Numbered from the stretch's first letter, positions 21,967 to 37,118 are shown. The stretch: DNA of 64,000 nucleotides from Xylaria sp. FL1777 (GCA_022578965.1 MU400542.1:301835-365834), one strand, 5' to 3'. The notes: generated by a model from the letters alone, not told the origin. Numbers and translations: made by a program.

Positions 21967-22981
21967 TCTTTTTTTTTTAAGAAAGGTTTTTTACTGTAAT
22001 GTTGTTTTTTTTATATGTTTTTATTATTATTGTTTTTAAGAAAAAAAAATTAGTAGCGCTGCAATATTTTTTATAATTTATTTAGTTGCTTTTTTATTGC
22101 GTTAGCTACTTTTAAGTTTTTTTTAGTTTATAGTAGCTTAACTGCAAAGCTTTTTTATAGCTGCTTTTTTTTTTTTTGCAATAAGTTATAATATAAAACT
22201 ACATATTAAAAAGTTTTTTTTTTTTCTGCATATTTATAAAAAGGCATAAAAAAGCTTAAAACTTTTTTTTTATGTAAAAACGCTTTTAAACTTATTTTTT
22301 TAGTATGCATTTGCATTATTATAGCTGTTTTATGCTTTAGTAGCTTATTATACTTTTTAAAAGCTTTATTTTTGCTAAGCTTTTGTTTAACTATAGCTAA
22401 ATAGCTACTGCTTATTTTAGTTTAAATTTATATGCTTATTTATTTTTTTTTAAGCGTAATTTTAGGTTTTTTTTTTTTTAACTATTTTTTTAGCTAAAAA
22501 TTTAGTTTTAACATTAGATCTTTTTTAGTTATGCTTTTTTTATTACTTATAAGTTTGCTTTTAAGTTAGTTTTTAGCTTTTTAAGTTCTTGCGTTTTAAA
22601 TAAAAGTTTTGATTTTTGCTGTTGTTTATTAAATTAACTTTTTTATAGCTAAGCTTTTTATATAATGCTTACAAGCAGCAAAAAAATATTAGCTAGCTTA
22701 TTTTTATTAAAGCTTGCTTATTATATAAGCTAATAAACAAACTTTTTTGCTTTACTTAATTACTTGCGCTTTTTTTGCTTTAGCATAAAAAGTATTAACG
22801 TTTTTGTTTTTGTTTTTAGTGTAAAAGCTACATAAGCTTTAGCTTTTTTTTTTGTTTTTTTTTATTAGCTATTATACGTTTTTTTTTTTTTTTATTTTTT
22901 TTTAGAAAACATTTATACTTTTAATTTTTTAAAGTTCGTAGTAATATATAATTAAGTATTTTAGTAGCTAAAACAGTAATA

Positions 22982-23297
22982 CGTATATTAAATAAGTTAA
23001 GCTAGCTTATAACATAAAAAAGCTTTAGCTTAAGTTTATTGTTAATAGGTTTGCTTAAAATAATGTGCTTTTTAATAATAAACGCGTTTATATTATGTTT
23101 AAAAGTTAAGCAAATAAACGCAAAAACAAAGCTATTGCTTAGCTTATAGTTTTAAAGCTTTAAAAAAAAAAGTATTTTAATATATAATTTTTATAAAACA
23201 GCATGCATTATAGTAGCGTTTATATATAGCTAATTGTTTTTGCGCGATTTTAAAATAGCAGCAAGTTGCATAAATATAATAATAGCTAATATAATTA
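22982..23297 (+). repeat. Dispersed direct repeat, copy 1 (about 316 bp)
   Basis: Runs from CGTATATTAAATAAGTTAAG to about TAATAGCTAATATAATT. It is repeated in the same orientation 1.9 kb downstream. Matched positions differ largely by transitions, such as GCTTATAACA against GCTTACAACA. Confidence 0.8.
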
Positions 23298-23785
23298 AAC
23301 ATTTAGTATTAAGGCGTAAAGCTACAAATATATTATATTAGCTGCTTTTGCTTTATTAAACTTCTTTAATAATAACAGAAATAATAGCTTAAATAATAAC
23401 GCTAAAACTTTTAATAAGCGTTCTGTTATAAAAAAAGCTAAAGTTATAGCTATAATATTAACGCTTTAAAAAAATAACAGAAATATTATTGCTTTTAGCT
23501 GCACTTTTATAAAAACAATTACTAATATTTTTATTATTATAGTAGCTTTTTAAGCTATAAATGCTTTTATTTTTAGTAATAGTATAAGTACTTTAGCTGT
23601 ACTATTTTTTAGCAAAATGTTTAATTATAAAGCTTAAATAAGCATTGTTTATAGCATATAATATTATTTTTAAGCTATTAAACTTGCTACTAATTTAACG
23701 TTTATAAAAAAAAAGTTTAAAACTAACATAAATTTTTTTTTTAGCTTTATAAATAATTATAGCTTTAATAAAAAAGATTTATAGA

Positions 23786-24330
23786 CTTAATTAAACTTTA
23801 CGTTTTATTTGTTTTTTATATTTAGCGCAATTTTTTTTAAATAAATTATAAGCTTTTATTTATATAAGCAACTTAAGGTTTAAATTGTTTAATAAGTTTT
23901 ATATGCTTAAAGTAATTTGTTTAATAGTAATAATAAGTTTTTAGCTATTATTTTTGTTTAAGAAAACTTATAAACTTAATTAAACTTTATGTTTTATTTG
24001 CTTTTTATATTTAGCGCAATTTTTTTTAAACAAATTATAAGCTTTTGCTTATATAAATAACTTAAGGTTTAAATTATTTAATAAATTTTGCATACTTAAA
24101 GCAATTTGTTTAATAGTAATAGCAAGTTTTTAGCTATTATTTTTGTTTAAAATTAAGTAGCTAAGCTTAAGGGTTTTTTACTAAAAGCATTTTAAAGTTT
24201 AGATTTTTTAATAAGTTTTGCACGCTTAAAATAATTTGTTTGTTTAATAGTAATAGCAAGTTTTTAGCTATTGTTTTTATTTAAAATTAAATAGTTAAGC
24301 TTAAAAGTCTTTTGCTAAATAACTAAATAA
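23786..24330 (+). repeat. 189-bp tandem repeat, about 2.8 copies
   Basis: Copies begin with CTTAATTAAACTTTA at 23786 and 23975 (period 189). A third, partial copy from about 24,180 covers only the second half, ending near GCAAGTTTTTAGCTATT. The copies differ mostly by C/T and G/A, for example TACG against TATG. It lies between the two members of the 300-400-bp direct repeat. Confidence 0.8.
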
Positions 24331-24883
24331 AAAACAAACAAAACAAGTTAATAAACATAACTATTAAACTAGTATTAAAAATAGTAATAAAAGCGATTAG
24401 CAAAAAAGAGAAAAAAAAAAAAAAAAAAAAGCAAATAAAAAAGAAAAGGCTAGCAAAAAAAGCAAAAGTGTTTTTTTAGTAATCTTAAAAAACAAGAACT
24501 TAAATAATAAAACGCTTAAAAAAAAAAAAAAGAAAAAAGAAAGCAAAAGTAGCTAACTTTACAAACTAAAATATTTTTAATAACTGCAAACTATGCTTTA
24601 TATATTAAGGCATTTAGTAAACTTAAGAAAAAAAGCGCTATTATGCTTTAAAAATAAAGCATTTTAAAAGAGGTTATTTTATTAAAAACTAAGGTTGCAA
24701 CAAAATAAAAAAAGCTTAATTATAAAGAAATAGTTTAATATTTACTATATAAAAATGAGTTTTTTTTTAATACTTCTTAAAAAAACTTAAGAATTAATAA
24801 TATTAAGCTTTTATTTATAACTATAACTTAATAGCTATTTTTTTGTAATTTAATTTTACTTTAAAAACAAATATTTTTAATAG

Positions 24884-25270
24884 CGTACTAAATAAATTAA
24901 GCTAGCTTACAACATAAAAAAGCTTTAGCTTAAGTTTGTTATTAATAAGTTTGCTTAAAATAATGCGCTTTTTAATAATAAACGCGTTTTTAATTATTAT
25001 GTTTAAAGGTTAAGCAAAAAAGCGCAAAAGCAGAGCTATTACTTAGCTTATAGTTTTAAAGCTTTAAAAAAAAAAGTATTTTAACGTATGATTTTCGTAG
25101 TAAAGCGTACGTTATAATAGCATTTAAAAAAAGCAAAAAAAGCTATAGCTTAAGTGCTGCAAGCTTTATATGCTAATAGCTAATAGTGCAAATCTTTTAT
25201 ATATAGCTAATTATTTTTGCGCAATTTTAAAATAGCAACAAGTTATATAAATATAATAGCTAACGTAATT
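24884..25270 (+). repeat. Dispersed direct repeat, copy 2 (about 387 bp)
   Basis: Second copy of 22,982-23,297, with roughly 70 extra bases around 25,115-25,195. Shared landmarks are AAACGCGTTT, AGTATTTTAA and TTTTGCGC followed by AATTTTAAAATAGCA. Confidence 0.8.
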
Positions 25271-28200
25271 ACTACTATAAAAAAAGCTAAACTTTGTTGC
25301 TAATATATAGCCCTTTAAAAATTATATATAAACATAAAAATTAAAACAGAACTATTATAGTTTTTTGTTTAAGCAAATAAAACAAAAGTACTAAAAAGTA
25401 AGTAAAATGTATGCATAACAGTTAAAAGAAAAAAAAAGCAAAAATAAAAATATATTTAGGTATGCAAAAGTAAGCAACCTAGCTAAATAAAAACAACTAA
25501 TATAGCTATTTAAGCTTGCATAAAAAAATTAACTATAAATAAACAACAAGTAAGCTAAAAATATAGTTAATATGCTTTGTTATACTTAATAGTTTTATAA
25601 TAAGTTTTATTAATATAAATAATTGTTATAAAATAATGCTATTATTGCAAAATTAACAATAATAGTATATATTATACCTAACGTAACAATAATTGTTTTA
25701 AAAATATAGGTTTTAGTTAAGTAAAATAAATTAAAGTATACTTATTATTTTTTTTATTTATTAATTTTATTATATATTATTTTTTTAACTTTTAGTAAAA
25801 TTTATAGCAAAATATATAGCTGCTTGCTTAAAAATTATTATTGTAAGTAAGTATATAGCTATACTTAAGTATAAAAACTAATTTTTAAACTATTACTTTA
25901 TATAGTATAGCAAAGCATTAAAGTATAGTAGCAAGCAATAAAAAAAAAAGCTAAAAATAAGTTTTATTAGCTATATATTTTTTTAATGTTTTTAAACAAC
26001 TTAAAAGATTATATAATACAAAATATAGTATTAGTAATAGCAAAAATATATATATAAAACTAAAGAAAAAATAAAGAAAAAGTTATTAAAGAGCTTAATA
26101 AAATTAACATTTTAAAACATTAGTTTAATAACATTATTTATATTTAATATATTTTTAATAATATAGTAGCAAATTAAAAAAAATAAATATTTTTTTTTTT
26201 TTAATTTATTTTAAAGCTTTATATAACTTAAGATATATATTATAATAGTTTAGCTTTGTTAATCTAATAAATACATAATAAAATATATTTTAAGAATAGT
26301 TTTAGAACTTGTATAAAAAGTTAAATATACTAGTGCAAATGTAGCTAAATATAAATAAATATAAGCAAAAGCAAAATTAAAAGTAAACAGTAGTATTATA
26401 TTATATAAAGTAAATAGTAGTATAGCTATAATAATAATATATAATAAAATTTTATAATTTTTTTTAATATAACTTAACAAGCAAAAAACAGAACTTATAG
26501 CTTAAAAAAAAAAACATTTATTAATTTATGCCAAAATATAACAAAAAAATCTATTATTTTTTTTTTTAACTATTGTTTTTTTTCTATAGGCCTTTAAAAT
26601 ATTGCGTTTTAAGCAACGCGTAATTATAAGCAATATATTATTTTTTGTACTTCTGTTAGTTATATAAGCCTTTTTACAAGAATTATGTATAAAAGTAATA
26701 GCTTTATTATTATTATTTTTATTTAAAGCTAAATCAAGGTTAATATTATTTTTATTAGTTGTTTTTAAATTAATAAACTAAGTTAAAAATGCTAAAGTAT
26801 TTATATTAGTAATATTAAAAAATAGCGTTATATTTAAAGCATTTATTGTTAATATTATTGTTTTAGTAAAGCTTTAACTAAAAAGTATGCAAAAAACACT
26901 TTTAATTTTAGCATTAATTATATTTTTGTTTTTAGAAATAAAATGCTTAAGAAGTATTAGTATAGTAAGCAACTAAATAGTAAATAAGCTTTTATTAATA
27001 GATTTTATAATTTAAAGAGTATAAAGCAAAGTTTTAGTTTTTAAGTTAGCTATGTTTTTTTTAATAGTAATTATAGTTATATTAGTATGCTTTAATGCTG
27101 TAATAAATGCTAATTGTTTTTAAATATGCTTTTAGCAATATAATAGTAACAAACTAGCTATAAACAGCAAATTTAGCTCTTTAGTGCTAGCAAACTTAAT
27201 TATATTAACTATAATGCAAAATATAAAGTTTTTTTTATTTTTACTAGTAATAAAAGTTATTAGGTTTATATTTTTAATATTTAAGTTTTTTTTGTTGCAA
27301 TTAATAAAATTAATAATATTTATTGTATTAATGTGCTAATAGCAAATTATATTATTAAGTATTTTTTTAGTAATATGCTATGCTAAGCTAGGCGTATAAA
27401 TCAAAGCTAACGTTAGTACTTATTGTTTTTTGTTAACTTTAGTTAAAATAATAACAACTATAAAAGCAAAAACTAAACTTTTAGTCCTTAGGTTATACTA
27501 CAAAAAACAAAAAAAAAAAAAAATTAATGCTTTTTGTTTTTATTTCTAAGTAAGTTAAATATATATATAATTTATAACACTAGTTATAGTTATTATAAAA
27601 AGCTAATATTAATTTAAATTATTTTGTTTAATACTAAAAATAAATATACTAAGTTTTATAAAGATTTCTAAACAATTTAAAATACTACTTATTAATATAG
27701 TGTTTTTATTAGTTTTAAGGTAATTTATTTAAAACAAGGGTTAATATAAGCAAAAAAAAACACATTATAATATATTAAACTGCTTGCTATAGTTATTTTA
27801 CATTAATACATGCTTAACTAAATAAAAATAGTATTATATACTAAAGCACTATATTAACTAATAACTGTTTTTAAATAGCTAGCAAACTTAAGTTTTATAT
27901 TATACTTTATATTTAAGTAGTTTTATATATTATAAGTTATGTTATTAAACTGGCTTACTATTATAAAAAATAGAAAAAATAGTAAAACATAGTTATAACT
28001 TATAAAAAGAGAAAATTAGTTGTATTAAATTTGTGCTTTTAAATCTATAATAAAGTTTAAAATATCCGATAAAAAAAAATAAAAGCTATAATAAAAGGTG
28101 TAAAAAAAGCAATAAAAAAACTATTATATAGTATAGTTATTTTTAAAAAGGCCGTTTAATATAAGTATATATATATCTATATATGTATATAATACTTATT

Positions 28201-29211
28201 AAAAAAATGAAAGCATACTAAAAATTATACTTTAAAACTGCTAAGCATAGTATACTAAGTATAAAGCTAAAAGTTTAGCAAATAAACTAGTAAAACTAGT
28301 TTTATAGATTTTAAAAAGATTTAAAAGCTATAACTTTAATATAATATTTTATAAATCTTAGTAAAAAAACATTAAACCACTTCTTTAGATTTTTAGGCAG
28401 CTAAAAAAAAATTAAAGTATAAACTATAATAAAAGTGCTAATTATACATAATATTTTACTTTTTATAGAGCTAAAGCATTAGCTATTATTAAGCTACTTA
28501 TAACGTTTTAGTTTTAAATTAAATAAACATTTTTAACTAAGTTTAATTTATTATTAAGTATTAAAATTGCTACGTATATTAGTAAAGCTTTATAATAGTT
28601 TAGTTTATTAGTTATTAGCTTAATTAATTATTTTAAAAACACTTTATATAGATCTATAAAATTAGTTATGCAGTGTTAAGCTACTTTTAAAAGTATAGTT
28701 AAGCAATGAATACTTATAAATGCTATAATGCAATTATATAAAAAGTAACTAACCTAAAGGGTAAAAACTATAATTTAAAACAAAACTAACAAAAGTAAAC
28801 AAAAAAAAAACAAAAAAAAATAAAACAAAGCAATAATGCTTATGTTATTATTATTTAGAAAGCTTATATAAAGTAAGCAAATTAAACTATTAATAAAATT
28901 TATTACTATATAAAGATATATTATAATAGCTTTTATAAGTTTATAAACCTTAAAATTTCTTTTTTATTAAAACTTATAAATTTAGTATTATATAATATAT
29001 AATTAAGATTTAACTATAAACATAATGCATAAATAACGCATATTATTTTATAGTATTATTTTATTAAAAAATTAACTTTTAAACATTAAACTAAGCACTA
29101 GTAATATATAAGTATATTAAAACAATAAAACAGAAAGCATTAATTTTTTTCTTTTTTTTTTAAAAGATCTAACTATAAACGTTAAGCATTATTAATATGT
29201 ATTATATTATA

Positions 29212-29318
29212 ATTTTATACTTAGTAGCATATGCTATTTTGTAGCTTTATTTTATGTAGTAACGCGTGCTATTTTATAGTTTTATACTTAGTAGCACGTG
29301 CTATTTTGTAGTTTTATT
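29212..29318. repeat. About 35-bp tandem repeat, three copies
   Basis: Three units sharing a TAGTAGCA or TAGTAACG core followed by a TGCTATTTTRTAG block. The array is bracketed by a short direct repeat (AACAATAAAACAGAAAGCAT at 29,120 and AACAATAAAACAAAAAGCGT at 29,321), so the whole may be one duplicated unit. Confidence 0.75.
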
Positions 29319-32300
29319 ATAACAATAAAACAAAAAGCGTTAAATTTTCTATTACTTACTTATTGTTTAAAAATAAATCGGCACTTTTTTATTGTTTTTT
29401 ATTTTTTTAATTTAGGAAATTTAAAAGCTACAAAACTGCGCTATACTAAATATAATTTATTAACTATGTTATTTTTAGGGATTTTAAGCACAAAATTAAT
29501 ATTAGCATATATTATTATAATACTAAAAGCACATTTAGTAAATTTTAGGTTTAAAAAAACAACAGGTTAAAACTAGATTAATTCTAGTATTTAGGTTAAA
29601 AAATCTGCATTAAAAGTTACAAATGGTTTTATTTTCCGAGCTTTTTTTATAACTAGAGTTAGGCCTTTAAAAGCTACAATAATAATTAAAACATAAAAAG
29701 AATATAAGGTTTAATTAAATAGCTTTAAGGGTTATTTTGTTCATATATTATTAGCAATAAAATTATGTAAAATGTTATATTTAATTAAGCAATAGTTAGT
29801 TAGTTATATAATTAACTACATTAATATAAATAATTTTATTTAGCTAATATCTTAAAGAATTTAAGTAAATAATTATTATTATTTAAATATTATTAAGTAG
29901 TTATATATTTTATATTAAATACTTTAACAGTAAAGTTAAAAAAACATAAGTGTTGCTTTATGTTTAAAAAGAGTTAAAGTATAGTTTTATTAAAACTTAT
30001 TTATTTTTATGCATTTATGCTTTATATTACTATATAATATAAAAGGTTTTATAAAGCAATAAACAGCTAATAAATTATTTTAGATACAAGAGCATATAAA
30101 GCTATAAATTAAACTAGGTTTCCTAAAAGAATCTAAAACTATACTAACAAATGCTTTTTTATTTAAATCTAAACGTTGCGTACTTTTAGGTTTATTGCTT
30201 AAATATTAAGATTTTATAGCTTAACTATTTAAATATAATTTAAATAGTTATTGCATTTTTAAACTTAGTTTAGTGTTATACTATAGCTATTTTAAATCAA
30301 AGTATTAGTACTGTTAAACTTAGCGTATTTTTTATAAGTAACAAAAACTATAGAAATACTATATAAAGATAGTTTATATTACATTTAATTTTTAACAGAA
30401 GTAATTAATATATAACCGTTTTTTTTTTTTATTATATAATATTAATTTAACTATTATTTATATAACTAGCATAATGCTTTGCTAAAAAACTAGTTGCAAT
30501 ATTTTTGTTGTTTAAACCTTAGATTTTTTCTGGTTTAATAACTTATTGTAATATAATAATTTATAAATACTTTTGCAATAGTTTACTTAAAATGTAGGTT
30601 TTTAATGCTTTTAAATTTGCTAGTACATAAATTATTAATATAAAAAAGTAAACTTTGAATACTTTTAATTTTGTAGCGCAGCTTATTAGTTGTTTAATTT
30701 TTTAAAATCGATTAAACAAATTTGTTTTGTTTGCAAGTTTTAAACTATAAAAACAAATATATTTTGCGTTATTTTTATTTTTTACAGCTAAAAGTTTTTT
30801 TTTGTTTGATTTATTAATAATGTTTAATGTAATCTTAACTTTTTTATTGCTAAACTTGCTTCTTTATTATTATATAATGTTTTATTTTGCTTTAAAAAAC
30901 AATGTTAATTAAAGGAACTTTAAATTATTAGCAATTATTATGCTAAGTAAAACAATATTAAAACTTAATATGTTTAGTTCTAAAACAATTCTTTTGTAAA
31001 GTTTTATGTAATAACTATTTTATAGCACAACTTTTTATTAAAGTTGCTTATAAAAGAACTAAAGTTTTGCTTTAATATATAAACGCTATAAAAAAAAAGT
31101 ATAAACATTATAAATTACTTAATACTAGTTTTAATTAATATAAACTAGTTTAACTTAACTGTTAAGCAAAAATTATTTAACGCGCGTAAAATGCTATAAG
31201 TAATATTTATTTTTTTTTTAATTTTTGTGTTGTTTGTTAATAATATTTATGCAATAATTTAATGCGCTAAATTAATTAAGTTAGTAATACTAATTTAAAC
31301 TAAAACAAAAATTTCGCAAAAGTTATTTAATGCTGCTTATATTTTTTATGTACTATAAAAACTAAAAAGTAGCTCGTATAAATATGCTTATTTTGCATTA
31401 GATTTATTAACGCTAAACAAATATTAAAGTATATTATAGCTAATTATTTTAACATAGGTTATTTTTATTAATATTTTAAAAAACTACGTTATTTTAGTTT
31501 TATAAAAAAACAATTAATTTTTTTGCATATTTTGTATAAATATATTATTAAGTTTTATGCTAAAGATTAAAAATAATTAGCAAATACTTATTGCTAATTA
31601 AAAAAATAAATTATAATTTAAAAACAAAATATTTTATATATTGCTACTGCTTTGCTTTATGCAGTTTTTAGTTTACGTAATATTATTTAAGTTTTTTAAA
31701 TAAATATTATAAAGCTTAAACTATAAAATGCTAAAGATTTACTATATATATATTGTTAATAAATTATAAATGCTTTAGCTTAATTAAAAGTTAATAATTT
31801 ATTATATGCAGATATTTTTATTAATAATGCAGCGTTAGCTAGTTTTTTAGTTAATAATATACTATTATTATTAATAAATAAAATATGTATTTTTGCTAAA
31901 AAAAATCTTAATATTGCTTAAGTAAACTATATAACTAACTAAAACTTTATTTTTAGTGTATTAATTAAGCAACTATAAAGCTTTTAACATATTTTTAGCA
32001 CTAAGCAGCAGTAGTAGCTTAGCTTAATAAAACAAAATAATTTAATAAGGTTTAATATATTTATAATATTTAACAAAAACAGAAATATCTAAAAAACTAG
32101 TATTAATAAAAACGCTATTTCAAAAATTAAAAGAACTATATTAAGCATAAATTTTTGCAGTGCTACTTTACTTAAAAGTAGTATTAATATTGCTTGTTTT
32201 ATAGCAAAGACTGTTAATTTTGCTAAAGTTAATAGTATAAAGTATTTTAAAATATAGCAATATACTAGCTTTGCTAACTGCTTTAATAAAGATTTTTACT

Positions 32301-35300
32301 TAAAAGCATTTTTGCATTTTTTTTTATATAGGGAAAAAAAGCATAAAAATGCTTTTACTATTAAAAATAACGTTTATGCTTATAATACTAGCGTTAGCTA
32401 AAACGTTTAAGTTTAATATTATTTTTTATAATACAAAAATTGCTATATAGCAAATTTTTTTTTTTTATTTTTACTTATAAATAATAAAATTTAAAATAAT
32501 AGCACTTTTATTTTAAAAGCTTTAGTTAAACAAAACGTATAAGCTGCAGTTTAAAAAGCATGCTGCTTTTTAAGCTTAGCAGATTTAAATACTAAAAAGC
32601 GCTTTGTTTGCTATTATAAATATTATAGCAATTTATATATTAAGATTATACTAAGAAATGTTTAATTAATTAAGTATAAATAGCTTTATTTCTGCAAACG
32701 GAAAAATATTCTTAAAGATTAATTATAATTGCTAATTATTGCGTATAGCTTATTTATAATCTAGTTTACTATTAATTTTAAGAATTAAAGCAGCTTTATA
32801 ATCTTTAAGATAGCGCTTTTTAAAAACTTAGCATAAGCTAAAGCATTAAATAAGTACTAAGTAAGCTTTAATAGTAATTAATAAAGCTTTAAATTCGCTA
32901 AAACTATATATTAAGATTTTATAGCTGCTGCTTAAATATTTTAAATATATATAAATATATTTATTAAAAACATAATAAAAGCTAAAGCATTTAATAAAGT
33001 TGCTACGTATTATAGTATAGTAAAAAGCAATAATTAAAAGAGCTTTTATTTATATAAAATATTATAGCTAGCTAGCAATACTATAATATATAAACTAACT
33101 AATAATTTAGCTACTAATAAAATCTTAAGCTTAAAGAAGCACATTATTAACTATATAGATTCTTTTTTTAACGAGGTACGCTATATTTACTAAGTAATTG
33201 AAATTTAAAATACTAATAAAAAAAGTAATGTTTAAATAACAATTTAATTAACAATGTTAGCTATATTACTACTTGTATTAACGTTTTAAATATATTAAAC
33301 TATTTTTAGTTTAATAAAACATTATTAATGTTATATATAAAACAGCAGCATACTTTTTTAAACGCTTATAATAATTGCTATGCTTATATAAACACTTATT
33401 AAAAAAAACTACATAAAAAAACAGTTTGTTAATTTAGCTATTTTTAAACGTTAATAAAAGCAATATATATAACTAAAAATAGCTTTATTAAAATTAAAAA
33501 GAACTATTTATGTATTAATAAAATTAATTTAATTATAGCATTAATATTTTAATATAATTATAACTTTATATTTTTATAAGGATGCTTTTAAACTTTTTTT
33601 ATTATATACTATATGCTGAATTATATAACAAAAGCGCTAATTAAACATTATAAACTTATAGTATTTGCAAAGAAAATCTTAGATTAAATAGTGCAATATT
33701 AATAAAAACAACCCTATAAAAAAAACATAAAAAAAGTAAAAAGCAATTTTATTGTGCTATTTTTTATAACAAATAATAAAGCTAATATAGTTTTCCGCAA
33801 GTTTATAGCTTTACTTTTTAATAAGCTAATAACTGCTTAAAAGCTTTTAGTTATTAAAGTTTATGCTAATTTGCTTAAAATGCTAAACTATTATTTATTT
33901 ATAAAAAACTAAGCTATAGTTAACTTTAATTACTTTTATACTTACGTACTAAAAGTTTTTTTATAATATATAATTAACTGCTTTAGTTTTAACGCTATTT
34001 AGCTACTATTAAACTTATTAAGCAAAAAAAGTTAAGTTTTTTTTTATATGCAAGTTTATATACATAAAAAAACAATGCTTTAAAATATATATTTATATAA
34101 TTATGCAAGCAGCTTTTATTTTACAGAAAAACCAAAAAAAGAATTATTACTACATTATTTTCTAATAAACAAAAATACTTCTTTTTTTAGAAGAATAGTT
34201 TAAAAGCTTATTAATAAAAAATAGATTTTAGTTCTTAGTAAACAACTTATTAACAGTATAAATATAAACGATTTAGATCGAGGCGCTATACTAAGGCTTT
34301 TATTATTTGTTTTATAACATTGTTTTAATATTTTAATCAAAATGCTTACTTTTAAACTCTAGAATTATTATTGCGCTTAGTTAAATAATAGGCTTTTATT
34401 TAAAGTTAGAAATTTAGATTAGCTAAAAAAGTCAAAAAAAAAGGCAGCAAAAAACACTAAAGCATAAAAAGATTAACAAGCTAATTTAATAAATAATAAT
34501 AATTTACTATTTAATAACAATTAGCAACTAATAAACGTAGAAAAAAACTAGCCGAAAAAATCTCTGCATTTTTTATGCTATAATTTTAACTAGTTTAAAT
34601 AGTTACTTAAAAAAGTATATAAGCTACTTAGTATATTAAATAACTTTAAATAACTTATTTAGCAAGCAAACATTAAAAACGTTAAAAATGCGCGTTTTAA
34701 TATATTTACTAAAAATTAAACAAATATTTTTAACTAAATAAAAAATAGTAAAAATGGTAATAATGTTATACTAGCTAAACAAATTAGCGTTGTATTAATA
34801 TAACTAGTATAACCTAAATTAGCAATTTTAAAAAACTACATTAAAGAAAAAAATAAATACATTGTTTTAAAAAAGCTAAGTTATATATACAACTATAAAA
34901 ACTTAGTTAAAAGAAATAAGTTTATAATACTAAGTTTTAAGTTTAATTAAAACTAATAGTATTTTTAAATATTAGTATTAAATGATTTTAAAAGCAATAC
35001 TGCTTTTATTAAATATTTTTTTTTAATAAAATACTATATTATTAGCTATATAATATATATAAAAAAAGGTTTAAATGCAAAATAAAGTAAAGCAGTTTTG
35101 CTTGTGTGCTAAAAGCTTAACTTTAATGCTAACGTAGTACGAAAAAATGTATTAAAACCACTTATTACTATTGGTTTTTTAAGAAAATAAAGCAGCACTA
35201 AAAAATCTGTTGTTATTCAAGCTATACACAAGGTGTTCTTTCGGTCAGAAAAAAAAAACAAAATATTAATTACTGCTTTTATTAAAAGCATAGCAGCAAA

Positions 35301-37118
35301 TATTAACAGCATTATAATATATTTAGCAATAAAGTTTAAAGTATACAGTAAACAAACTTTTTAAAGTTTAACATTAAAAAATAAAAGTACTATATAACTA
35401 TAGCAAAATAAGCTTGTTTTTATTATTAATAAAATTAGCATAATTTTAGCTAAACTTTTATTTTAAGTTAAAAAAGCTATGCATAAAAACTGTAATATAA
35501 AAAACAAAAAACAATTTAGTAGCTTTTTATATATTTTTATAGCTAGCAACTTTGCTTAGTTTTTTTCGATAAATAGCATATTGCTAGCTAAAAGTTTAAC
35601 AAATTTAATAGTTTTTATACAAGCAACATATAGCTATACTTTAAATAAACACTTAACGCATAAAAAATAAAAAAAATGCTAATAATAAAACTTAAAAAGC
35701 AACAATTATAATTTTAATAATTAATATACATAAAATATAAATAACAGATATAAAAGTTATATTACTTATAAAGCTATTAAAATTATAAGCAATAGTAATA
35801 AAAAAGCAATAACTGCTTAAATTGCTTGCGCTATTAAAAAAACTAAAGGCTTAGCACTAATAAAAAACGTTGCAAAATTAATTTGCTTAAAACAGCAAAT
35901 AAAAGCATAAGGCAATATGCAATTGCATAGTTTTTTAAATTAATTTTGCTTTAAAACTTAAACTAAAAAAAACTAAAATACACTAAATGCTTAAGCAATA
36001 AATAACTTTTTATTGCTTTATTTTGGGCTTATTAATAGATTTTAACTTATTATACGTAATAATAAGCTGCAGTATATTATTAACTTTAAAGCAGCATAGT
36101 TGTTTTTATAGTACAATAATTATGCTTCGTTTTTATTTATTTTTTTATTAAAACATAAGCTAAGTATATTAACAATAAAATACCTTACTAAAGTTTAAAA
36201 ATACTTATATATATAAATAAATATAAATAGTAAAAAAAAAAAGAAAAGTTTTTATAAAAATATAAGATTTAACTTAGCTATTTTAGCTTATAATTTATTT
36301 AATAAAAAAATGCTAATTATTATAATAACTAACATTTATCCTGGTTTAAGTGTAGTAAACAGAAGTAAATTTTTAGCAAAAAAGTTTATTTTGTTTTTTA
36401 TAGCAATATATATTTGCTTAGCGCTAAGTATTTATTTTTATATAAAACTGCTTGCTTATATTTTTATTAAAAAAGTAAATAATAAAACAATATATTATTT
36501 AGCTTTAAAAAGTAGTATTATACTACTGTTTTTTAGTTTTAAAAAACAAAAAGTAAAAGTACTAAAAGTTATTAAATTGCCTGTTATCTTTAGCCGAACA
36601 AGCATAATTTATATAACTAGCTTAATTATAACTAAGTATAAAGCTTAAAAAAAAACGTTCCTTAAAGTTGCTTTATGTTTAAACAGAACAGCAAATAGTA
36701 GCAAAAAAACTAACAATAAAAAAAAAAGCAGCAAAAAATTTTTATTTATATATGTTTAATTGTTAAGGTTTACTAATTTAAATAGCATACAGTTGCTTAG
36801 CAGTATAAAGCTAAATGTTTTTCTAAATACCTGCTTTTTTATTAATCGCTAAGCATTAATAAATAAATTAAATAGTATAAACATAAAAACCAAATTAAAA
36901 AACAGATCTATTAATATAAAGGAAAAAAAGATATAAAATAATTAAAATCCTATAATATATTAACTACTTGCTAGATAATCTGCACATTAAACAAAGAACT
37001 AATAGTCTTTAGCTTAAAGAATTAAGTTATAATAACTACAAGCATTAAAATAATAAAGCCTTTAAAAGCATAAAATAGCATTATATTTAATAGTAATATA
37101 TTATATATATTAGTTAAA

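Noticed and set aside
26259..26480. 73-codon hydrophobic frame resembling a small membrane protein
   Set aside because: Hydrophobicity follows directly from TTA/ATA/TTT codons in AT-rich DNA. No start context, conservation or intron signals can be seen.
36310..36648. 112-codon open frame in the AT block, the longest there
   Set aside because: Composition is Ile, Leu, Phe, Lys and Tyr as expected from AT-rich DNA, no domain or neighbouring gene signal, and a frame of this length is plausible by chance in 48 kb with six frames.
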